Positions 1 through 6,830 of a stretch of 64,000 nt of DNA are shown one piece after another. The notes beneath the pieces are model-generated. The model was given only the letters and a program-made list of their open reading frames with translations. It was not told where the DNA came from and did not search any database. Source of the stretch: CAG-791 sp000431495 (GTDB taxonomy: Bacteria > Bacillota > Clostridia > Lachnospirales > Lachnospiraceae); assembly GCA_052117605.1 (NCBI GenBank), contig JBQKIT010000003.1; one strand, written 5' to 3'. Within the stretch, counting starts at the first letter, position 1. Each line of letters begins with the position of its first letter. A program made the position numbers and the translations under genes.

Positions 1-2
1 TC

Positions 3-1139
3 TTTATGATGGTCGGAATTGTTTTTGTAACGGTTCTTTGCTCCGGCGTTGTTGAGATGGTATATGAGCTTGATATCTGGAAATTCTTTGTGAAATTCTG
101 GGAGATCGCGGCAGCGGCGATTCTTGCAGCCGGAATTTTTGTGATGTTCCGTTATGATCTTCTTGGATATGACCGCTATGTTCCAAAGGAATCGGAAGTG
201 GAAAGTGCGGCTTTATACGTTTACAATGACAACAGCTTCTATTATCCGATGGAACAGAATGCGGAAGAATCGACAGGGGATGAGACACATGTGCTGGAGG
301 ATATGAAGCTGACGGATATCTCGTCTGTTCTTGCGGTTACCGGGCCGGGAATGGAGCTGCAGCGGGAGGAATCGGACGATTCGAACGCGGTGAAGGGCTG
401 GGGGGCCGAGGTATGCTACCGCATGAAGGACGGCCGGAAGGTATACCGCAGCATTACCATTCCGTATTCCCTCGATGCCGATGTGTTGGATGCGATAACC
501 GGAAGCATCGAATACAAGGAAGGATTGATGCCGGTTTACAGTGACCGCGCTGTTTCGGAAACTGCTGAAAAGAGCGGTACACTGACCTTCTGCAACGGAT
601 TCCGAAGTCTTTCCGGAAATGGTGCACTGTATCGTGAATTTGCCAAGGCCTACCGGAAGGATCTGGAGCATTATTCCTTCCGCCAGATGAACGAAGAATA
701 CAGCATCGGACGGGTATCCTTCGAGGCATACCGGCCGTGCTACATGTCGATGGATTTTGATGTCTATCCCTCTTATGAGAATACGATCGCGTTTCTTCAG
801 AGCAACGGACTTTATCCGGAGGAAACAAAGGCCGAGGATATAGAGGGCATGACAGTGACCGAATATACGGACAACAGCAGCTCGACGGCAGAGTTTACGG
901 AAACAGAGGAGATTCAGGATATTCTGAAGCATTCCATGATGCTTGTATCTTCCAACTGGAAGGATTCCACAGGAGTGGATTATCAGTATGGAATTTCCAT
1001 TGCTCTGAAGCGGGGAGAGGCCAGTTGTTTCAGTCTGAATTTCCGGGAAGGAGAGATTCCTGCCTTTGTACTGAAGGGGCTGGAGGAAAACCGTGTGCAG
1101 AACGATGACGGGGAAATGGATGACGGCTTCCTGAAATAG
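3..1139 (+). CDS. C-terminal part of a membrane protein, possibly ABC permease with DUF6449-like tail (5' truncated by window edge)
   Basis: The reading frame is open to the left window edge, so this is the 3' part of a longer gene; an internal Met lies at base 6. The visible part begins with the end of one membrane segment, a short acidic loop, and a second hydrophobic segment (about residues 29-48), followed by a soluble, extracytoplasmic-looking domain of some 320 residues rich in Tyr, Glu and Ser. This layout, a membrane part followed by a large C-terminal domain, resembles the ABC-2 type permeases with a DUF6449 tail found in Lachnospiraceae, but I base that on general resemblance only. 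A hairpin terminator follows at 1176-1216, separating it from the hydrogenase operon. Confidence 0.5.
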   Translation, partial: FMMVGIVFVTVLCSGVVEMVYELDIWKFFVKFWEIAAAAILAAGIFVMFRYDLLGYDRYVPKESEVESAALYVYNDNSFYYPMEQNAEESTGDETHVLEDMKLTDISSVLAVTGPGMELQREESDDSNAVKGWGAEVCYRMKDGRKVYRSITIPYSLDADVLDAITGSIEYKEGLMPVYSDRAVSETAEKSGTLTFCNGFRSLSGNGALYREFAKAYRKDLEHYSFRQMNEEYSIGRVSFEAYRPCYMSMDFDVYPSYENTIAFLQSNGLYPEETKAEDIEGMTVTEYTDNSSSTAEFTETEEIQDILKHSMMLVSSNWKDSTGVDYQYGISIALKRGEASCFSLNFREGEIPAFVLKGLEENRVQNDDGEMDDGFLK

Positions 1140-1175
1140 AATACTGGTTTGTCTGACGGTCTGATCATTTGAAGA

Positions 1176-1216
1176 AGCAGCCGGAAACGCCTGATGAGGC
1201 GGATCCGGCTGCTTTT
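1176..1216 (+). terminator. Intrinsic terminator after the truncated membrane protein
   Basis: Stem arms GCAGCCGGA and TCCGGCTGC, with an inner CGCC/GGCG pair, are followed by TTTT. It lies 37 bases after the stop codon at 1139. Confidence 0.8.
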
Positions 1217-1346
1217 CTGACATTAGGCAGAGAATTTCAAGACTTGCTTTATTCGTGATTTGGCATACTATATATTGTGGTGAGAAATTCTGTCATATCT
1301 TTATCTATTTTGATTCAAAATCAGCAGAATAACAGGAGGGGATGTT
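1217..1346 (+). promoter_or_regulatory. Probable promoter region of the ech-hyp operon
   Basis: This A+T-rich gap holds a weak sigma-A-like pair, TTGCTT (1244-1249) and TACTAT (1266-1271) 16 bases apart, and a strong ribosome binding site AGGAGG (1334-1339). It must contain the operon promoter because the preceding terminator isolates it, but the exact boxes are uncertain. I see no riboswitch-like structure here. Confidence 0.35.
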
Positions 1347-3281
1347 GTGCGGATTATTGAGTTTCTGATCTTTTTCCCGTTTGCGGTTGCACTGGTGCTT
1401 TTTGCCATGGGCAACAGCGAGAGGGTGTACGAGGCGCGCAAGAATCTGGTGAAGGGCGCCGGACTTGCGATCATGGCGGCGGTCATCTATCTGGCTGTAC
1501 GTGTTCTCGGAGGGGAAGAAGATTATTCATTTCTGACGAAGGCAGAGACGGCGAATATGCTGATCATGGCCGGCGAGCTTGTTCTGATGGGAGTGGTTAT
1601 TTTCTATTCCATCCGTTATAAGAAGATCTATGCAATGCTTCTGTCCATTGCAGGTACGCTTCCGATTGTCTGGCTGGATCTGTCCGGAAGAATGCCGGAG
1701 GGAGAGGCGCATTTTCACATTGATAATCTGACTGTGATTATGTGCCTTGTGGTCGGCATCGTCGGCAGTCTGATCTGCATTTATGCCGTTGGCTACATCA
1801 AGGATTATCATCAGCATCATCGTGACTACCCGGAGCGCTCCAACTGGTTCCTTGCGATGCTCTTTGTATTCCTCGGTGCGATGTTCGGACTGCTTTTCTG
1901 CGACAATATGGGCTGGATGTATTTCTTCTGGGAGATTACATCTGTGTGCTCCTTCCTTCTGATCGGGTACAACAAGCAGCCGGAGTCCATTCAGAATTCG
2001 TTCAAGGCACTCTGGATGAACCTTCTCGGCGGCTGCGGCTTTGCTGTAGCAATTCTCTATTCCGCCCTGCAGCTTCATGTCACGAATCTGTCCCAGCTTC
2101 TGACCATTGATGAGGCGGCGGTTCCCGGGGTCATGATTGTTCTTGTGATGCTTGCCTTTGCGGCAATGACCAAGAGCGCTCAGTTCCCGTTCTGCGGCTG
2201 GCTTCTCGGTGCGATGGTAGCTCCTACACCGACCTCGGCGCTTCTTCATTCGGCTACGATGGTAAAGGCGGGCGTATATCTTCTGATCCGTATTTCTCCG
2301 ATGATGAAGGGAACGCTGACCGGAGTTCTTGTGACCCTGATCGGCGGCTTTACCTTCTTTGCAGCGTCTCTTATGGCGATTGCCACCTCAGACGGCAAGA
2401 GGCTTCTTGCTCATTCCACGGTTTCCAACCTTGGCCTGATTGTTGCCTGTGCCGGTGTCGGTCTTCCGGAATCTGTCTGGGCAGGTGTGATGCTGATTGT
2501 TTTCCATGCAGTGTCGAAGTCATTGATGTTCCTTTGTGTCGGAGCGGTGGAGAACGTGACCGGCTCCCGAAACATTGAGGACATGCACGGCCTGATCATC
2601 AAGCTTCCGAAGCTTGCTATTGTGATGATCATCGGTATCTGCGGCATGTATCTGGCACCGTTTGGCATGCTGATTGCAAAATGGGCTGCACTGAAGTCCT
2701 TCATCGACTCCAACAGCGTCTGGCTGGTGCTGTTCCTTTTGTTTGGTACGGCGAGCACTTCCTTTTACTGGGGGAAATGGCTTGGAAAGCTTTTTGCGGT
2801 AATTCATAAGTCGCAGGCTCTGAAGGATACCACGCATCGCAGTGAGTGGCAGTCGATCATTCCGCTTGCTTCTCTTGTGGTGGCCATGTGCTTCCTGTTC
2901 CCGTCGATTTCAAAGTATCTGATCCAGCCGGTTCTGAGTCAGATGTTCCGCAAGGAGGTTCCTCCTGTCATCGGCGGATCGGACATCATTGTCATGCTGT
3001 TCATGTTCGCACTTGTCGTTGCGCTTCCGATCGCCGGCGTCTTTATTTCCAGGCAGCATGGTGGAATTACAGAGCACAATACAAGATCGTACATGTCCGG
3101 TGTCAATGCCGCGGATGATCGTCATTTCCTGAATTCATTCGGAGATGTGCAGAGTGTGTACATGTCAAACTGGTACATGATTGATTTCATCGGTGAGCTG
3201 AAGATCATGAAGCCGTGTCTGTTTCTGTCCACGGCAATTCTGATTACGTTTCTGATGATTATTGTAGGGAGGGCGTTGTGA
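1347..3281 (+). CDS. echA: Ech-type energy-converting hydrogenase subunit A (NuoL/MrpA-like ion-translocating subunit)
   Basis: A 644-residue polytopic membrane protein of the NuoL/NuoM antiporter family and the first gene of a six-subunit Ech-like [NiFe] hydrogenase operon. It should move H+ or Na+ across the membrane, driven by electron transfer from ferredoxin to protons. Visible family marks are the membrane Glu in FFWEITS (E196), the conserved Lys in TKSAQFPF (K276) and the HSATMVKAG motif starting at H301. It starts with GTG, seven bases after AGGAGG; the ATG at 1342 is in another frame. The stop TGA overlaps the next start by one base (TGATG), indicating tight co-translation. The name echA is assigned from gene order and family; a CooM- or HyfB-like designation is possible. 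Confidence 0.88.
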   Translation: MRIIEFLIFFPFAVALVLFAMGNSERVYEARKNLVKGAGLAIMAAVIYLAVRVLGGEEDYSFLTKAETANMLIMAGELVLMGVVIFYSIRYKKIYAMLLSIAGTLPIVWLDLSGRMPEGEAHFHIDNLTVIMCLVVGIVGSLICIYAVGYIKDYHQHHRDYPERSNWFLAMLFVFLGAMFGLLFCDNMGWMYFFWEITSVCSFLLIGYNKQPESIQNSFKALWMNLLGGCGFAVAILYSALQLHVTNLSQLLTIDEAAVPGVMIVLVMLAFAAMTKSAQFPFCGWLLGAMVAPTPTSALLHSATMVKAGVYLLIRISPMMKGTLTGVLVTLIGGFTFFAASLMAIATSDGKRLLAHSTVSNLGLIVACAGVGLPESVWAGVMLIVFHAVSKSLMFLCVGAVENVTGSRNIEDMHGLIIKLPKLAIVMIIGICGMYLAPFGMLIAKWAALKSFIDSNSVWLVLFLLFGTASTSFYWGKWLGKLFAVIHKSQALKDTTHRSEWQSIIPLASLVVAMCFLFPSISKYLIQPVLSQMFRKEVPPVIGGSDIIVMLFMFALVVALPIAGVFISRQHGGITEHNTRSYMSGVNAADDRHFLNSFGDVQSVYMSNWYMIDFIGELKIMKPCLFLSTAILITFLMIIVGRAL

Positions 3282-4162
3282 TGGCATCCATTGTTCTCAA
3301 GCTTGCGATGGCGGTGATTTCCATCCTTTTACTCGGTCCTTTTGTGGGGGGACTTCTTTCCGGAACGGACCGGTTCCTCTCTGCCAGAATGCAGAGACGT
3401 CAGGGCCCTCCGGTTCTGCAGCCGTTTTATGACATCAGCAAGTTTTTCCAGAAAAAAGCTTATATTGTAAACGGCCTGCAGCACTTTCTGGTGGTTGGAC
3501 ATTTGCTGTTTCTGATGCTGTCCATCGGAATTATCTATGCGGGGCAGGATATTCTGCTGTCTGTTTTCTCTCTGACGCTGGCAGAAATGATGCTGTGTCT
3601 TGCTGCTTTTTCCGCAAGTGCACCCTATTCGAATATGAGTGCGCAGCGTGAGATGCTGCAGATGGCGTGCGCTGAGCCGATTCTGCTTCTTCTGTGCATT
3701 GGCCTGTATCTGTCGTCCGGAAGCTTTCTGGTCAAGGACATCATTCGCTGTGATCTGCCGGCGATCGTAAAGACGCCAGGTGTTTTCTTCGCATTTCTGA
3801 TTGCGCTTCCGATCGAGCTTCGGAAATCCCCGTTTGATGTCAGCACGTCACACCATGCGCATCAGGAGATGGTTAAGGGCGTGACAACGGATATTTCGGG
3901 CAGTGTTCTTGGAATTGTGGAGCTTTCGGAGTGGTATGAGCTGTTTCTGATGGTAACGCTGACGGGGCTTTTCTTCATTTGTTCCAATCCCGTCTCTCTG
4001 GTGTATGCGATCCTTGCGGCGCTGATCGTACTGTTCGGTCTTACTCTCTGCGACAATGTGTTCCCCCGTGTTCGCTGGGAGAGAATGCTCGCCTTCACCT
4101 GGGGAACCACCCTGGTAGCAGGAGGCGGCAACATGCTGATTCTGATGCTGCTGGATAAGTAA
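3281..4162 (+). CDS. echB: Ech-type hydrogenase subunit B (NuoH-like)
   Basis: This 293-residue membrane protein belongs to the NuoH/EchB family, which anchors the hydrogenase catalytic arm to the ion-pumping membrane arm. Near the N-terminus it has the family signature GTDRFLSARMQRRQGPP, and later the cytoplasmic loop motif ELRKSPFDVSTSHHAHQE, the counterpart of the quinone-cavity loop of complex I. About eight hydrophobic segments are visible. I chose the ATG at 3281 because it overlaps the echA stop by one base and gives the normal family N-terminus; the frame stays open a further 22 codons upstream inside echA. The gap of 38 bases to echC contains a purine-rich ribosome binding site. Confidence 0.9.
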   Translation: MASIVLKLAMAVISILLLGPFVGGLLSGTDRFLSARMQRRQGPPVLQPFYDISKFFQKKAYIVNGLQHFLVVGHLLFLMLSIGIIYAGQDILLSVFSLTLAEMMLCLAAFSASAPYSNMSAQREMLQMACAEPILLLLCIGLYLSSGSFLVKDIIRCDLPAIVKTPGVFFAFLIALPIELRKSPFDVSTSHHAHQEMVKGVTTDISGSVLGIVELSEWYELFLMVTLTGLFFICSNPVSLVYAILAALIVLFGLTLCDNVFPRVRWERMLAFTWGTTLVAGGGNMLILMLLDK

Positions 4163-4200
4163 GAACGGAGCGTATCTTAAGAAAGAAGGTTGAAAGGACT

Positions 4201-4788
4201 ATGAAAATTTCAAAATCTCCCTGGGTTCTTCATTATGACGGATCCAGCTGCAATGGATGCGATATTGAAGTTCTTGCATCGACAACGCCCCGTTATGATC
4301 TGGAGCGCTTTGGAATCATCAATACGGGAGACCCCAAGCATGCGGATGTTTTCCTGATCACCGGAGGCGTCAATTTCCAGAACCGGATGGTTGTGCAGCA
4401 GCTGTATTCACAGATGCCGGACCCGAAGGTTGTGGTGGCTGTCGGAATCTGTGCCTGCGACGGAGGCGTGTTTAAGGAGTGCTATAACATTATGGGCGGT
4501 GTGGACAAGGTCATCCCTGTGGATGTTTATGTCCCCGGATGCGCTGCACGCCCGGAATCCATCATCGACGGAGTGGTCAAGGCCCTTGCCATTCTGGATC
4601 ATAAAAGAGACCGGATGAAGCAGGGACTTCCTCCGGAGGAAAAGGAGTGGTCGCCGAAGAACGGGGAGGGTGCAGAGGCCATGCAGCAGCAGGAAGAGCG
4701 CATCCAGGCACAGATTCAGGCTTCCGATGCAGCAAGAGCGGCAATGAGGAAGGAACAGGAGGAAGAGCTTCATGGCGGACATGAATGA
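4201..4788 (+). CDS. echC: Ech-type hydrogenase small subunit C (NuoB-like, one [4Fe-4S])
   Basis: Small subunit of the [NiFe] hydrogenase, homologous to NuoB of complex I. It carries the proximal [4Fe-4S] cluster that passes electrons to the active site. The likely ligands are C17 and C20 (SSCNGCD), C84 (VGICACDGG) and C114 (VPGCAARPE). The conserved fold ends near residue 140, but the protein continues for about 50 residues with a Gln/Glu/Ala/Arg-rich stretch that looks like a charged helix or coiled coil and makes it longer than typical EchC proteins. The last 17 bases overlap echD. Confidence 0.93.
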   Translation: MKISKSPWVLHYDGSSCNGCDIEVLASTTPRYDLERFGIINTGDPKHADVFLITGGVNFQNRMVVQQLYSQMPDPKVVVAVGICACDGGVFKECYNIMGGVDKVIPVDVYVPGCAARPESIIDGVVKALAILDHKRDRMKQGLPPEEKEWSPKNGEGAEAMQQQEERIQAQIQASDAARAAMRKEQEEELHGGHE

Positions 4789-5224
4789 GAAGCTGGCTGC
4801 GGCCGGCAAAACTTTTGCCGATGTGGCATCAACGAAGAAGCCGGCACCCGCGGTTCAGGAAGGAACGCTGGTGCGGGAAACCGGTACGCCGGACATGCCG
4901 GTGGAAGAGATCGAGACCAGAGAGCTTCTGGATGCGGTGACCAGAATCCGGCATGAGGAGTGGCGCCTGATTCAGATCTGCGCCTCGAAGGTGGCAGAGG
5001 ATTCCTATGAGATCCTGTATACCTTCGGCCGTGCGTATGACATTCGCAACCTTCGTCTGTGCGTGCATGGAAATGACCGTATTTCCAGTATTACCAGCAT
5101 TTACGAAGTGGCGTACCTGTATGAAAATGAGATTCATGACCTGTACGGAATTGAAATCGATATGATGAATTATGATTTCAACGGCAAGCTGTTCCGTACC
5201 GTCATTCCGACACCGTTCCGGTGA
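4772..5224 (+). CDS. echD: Ech-type hydrogenase subunit D (NuoC-like)
   Basis: A 150-residue NuoC/EchD-family protein (30-kDa subunit type), a peripheral subunit holding the large subunit in place. The family signature is in the C-terminal half: SITSIYEVAYLYENEIHDLYGI, with the usual acidic cluster. The N-terminal 45 residues are low-complexity and poorly conserved. It overlaps the end of echC; a second in-frame ATG at 4781 is also possible as start. The next gene follows after 13 bases. Confidence 0.87.
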   Translation: MADMNEKLAAAGKTFADVASTKKPAPAVQEGTLVRETGTPDMPVEEIETRELLDAVTRIRHEEWRLIQICASKVAEDSYEILYTFGRAYDIRNLRLCVHGNDRISSITSIYEVAYLYENEIHDLYGIEIDMMNYDFNGKLFRTVIPTPFR

Positions 5225-5237
5225 TGAGAGGACCGTT

Positions 5238-6332
5238 ATGGCAGATAATTCGATAAAAAAAATCAGTATTGTTCCGTTTGGCCCGCAGCACCCGGTTCTG
5301 CCGGAGCCGATACACCTGGATCTGGTGCTGCAGGATGAGAAGGTCATCGATGCGATGCCGTCCATCGGATTTATTCACCGGGGACTGGAGAAGCTTGTAG
5401 ATAAGAGAGATTTCAAGGAATTTGTTCTGATTGCGGAGCGCACCTGCGGCATCTGTTCGTTCGGACACAGCCTTGGCTATGTCGAGGCGGTTGAGAAGAT
5501 CATGAACCTGGAGACAACGCCAAGGACGAAATACTTAAGGACAATGTGGGCCGAGCTTTCCAGACTTCACAACCATTTGATGTGGCTCGGACTTCTGGCG
5601 GATGCGTTTGGCTTTGAGAGTCTGTTTATGGATTGCTGGCGTCTTCGCGAGAAGGTTCTGGATATGCTGGAGCTGACGACGGGAGGCCGTGTTATTTTCT
5701 CTGTCAATAAGGTGGGCGGCCTGAAAAAGGATGTGACACCCGAGATGCTGGAGAGCATCCTGAAGACGGTGGATGAGCTGGAAAAGGAGTGCCGCATTGT
5801 GACGGATACCTTCCTTGGGAACGGGGATGTTCTTTCCCGTATGGTCGGTGTCGGAAAGCTTTCTCCTGAGAGAGCAGAGGAGCTTGGCTGCTGCGGTCCG
5901 TTCCTTCGTGCCTCCGGTGTAAGACGCGACCTTCGTCTGCAGGGCTACGAAGCTTATGGCGAACTGAACTTTGAGCCGGTGACTGCCCTGGAGGGGGACT
6001 GCTATGCGCGCTGCAAGGTTCGAATCGGAGAGCTGTATCAGTCGATGGATCTGATTCGTCAGACCATTGCGAAAATGCCGGATGGACCGATTGAGGTTCC
6101 TGTCAAGGGAAATCCGGACGGAGAATATATGGCCCGGATTGAGCAGCCAAGAGGCGAAGCCATTTACTATGTAAAGGCAAACGGCAGCAAGTTCCTGACA
6201 AGATACCGGAACCGCACGCCTACGTTTGCGAATATTCCGGGACTGATTGAGACCATCCGCGGTGCGGAGCTTGCCGATGTTGCCATGATGATTCTCACCA
6301 TTGATCCCTGCATTTCCTGTACTGAGAGGTAA
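5238..6332 (+). CDS. echE: Ech-type [NiFe] hydrogenase large subunit E (NuoD-like, catalytic)
   Basis: Catalytic large subunit of a group 4 membrane-bound [NiFe] hydrogenase, 364 residues. It oxidises or produces H2 at a Ni-Fe(CN)2CO centre. The two CxxC pairs that bind the metals are both present: ERTCGICS (C70, C73) near the N-terminus and DPCISC (C358, C361) at the very end. The protein stops three residues later (TER), which is the position where maturation proteases cut other hydrogenases, so no C-terminal extension is present. I chose ATG 5238 (MADNSIKK) over upstream in-frame codons because they lie within echD and this start gives the family length. Confidence 0.94.
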   Translation: MADNSIKKISIVPFGPQHPVLPEPIHLDLVLQDEKVIDAMPSIGFIHRGLEKLVDKRDFKEFVLIAERTCGICSFGHSLGYVEAVEKIMNLETTPRTKYLRTMWAELSRLHNHLMWLGLLADAFGFESLFMDCWRLREKVLDMLELTTGGRVIFSVNKVGGLKKDVTPEMLESILKTVDELEKECRIVTDTFLGNGDVLSRMVGVGKLSPERAEELGCCGPFLRASGVRRDLRLQGYEAYGELNFEPVTALEGDCYARCKVRIGELYQSMDLIRQTIAKMPDGPIEVPVKGNPDGEYMARIEQPRGEAIYYVKANGSKFLTRYRNRTPTFANIPGLIETIRGAELADVAMMILTIDPCISCTER

Positions 6333-6337
6333 CGGCT

Positions 6338-6829
6338 ATGATAGAGTTTATTGCCTATGTCGGGCATGAATTGAAGAATATGCTGAAAAAGCCTGCAACG
6401 GCGGAGTATCCGGGAAAGGAACGGGTCTATCCGGAGCGGTACCGCGGGCATGTGGAGAACGACATTTCCCGGTGCATCCTCTGCGGCATGTGCATGCGCG
6501 GCTGTCCTTCCGGTGCAATATCGGTTTCGAGACCGGATTATACCTGGCAGATTCATCCGTTCTCCTGCGTGCAGTGCAACAACTGTGTGGAGGTCTGTCC
6601 GGTGAAGTGTCTTTCGATGAAGCCGGGATATACAGAGCCCGGAACGGAGAAGGCATCTATTGTTCACCGGTACTCGGAGGAGCAGATCGCGAAGGAAATC
6701 GCGAAACAGAAGGCACTTGCGGAAAAGGCAGCAGCGGCGAAGGCGGCAGCTGCAGCAAAGGCAGCGGCTGCGAAAACAGAGACGGAAAAGGCGGCAGCTT
6801 CAGAGAGCGGATCGGGCGAGGCCGGCTGA
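6338..6829 (+). CDS. echF: Ech-type hydrogenase subunit F, two-[4Fe-4S] polyferredoxin (NuoI-like)
   Basis: Electron-entry subunit that would accept electrons from ferredoxin. Two classical cluster motifs are visible: CILCGMCMRGCP (C46, C49, C52, C56) and CVQCNNCVEVCP (C77, C80, C83, C87). After residue 100 comes an approximately 60-residue tail made almost entirely of Ala, Lys and Glu, ending in a Ser/Gly-rich stretch. Such a tail is not part of the ferredoxin fold and is probably a helical or disordered extension. It starts five bases after echE and is followed one base later by hypF. Confidence 0.92.
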   Translation: MIEFIAYVGHELKNMLKKPATAEYPGKERVYPERYRGHVENDISRCILCGMCMRGCPSGAISVSRPDYTWQIHPFSCVQCNNCVEVCPVKCLSMKPGYTEPGTEKASIVHRYSEEQIAKEIAKQKALAEKAAAAKAAAAAKAAAAKTETEKAAASESGSGEAG

Positions 6830-6830
6830 G

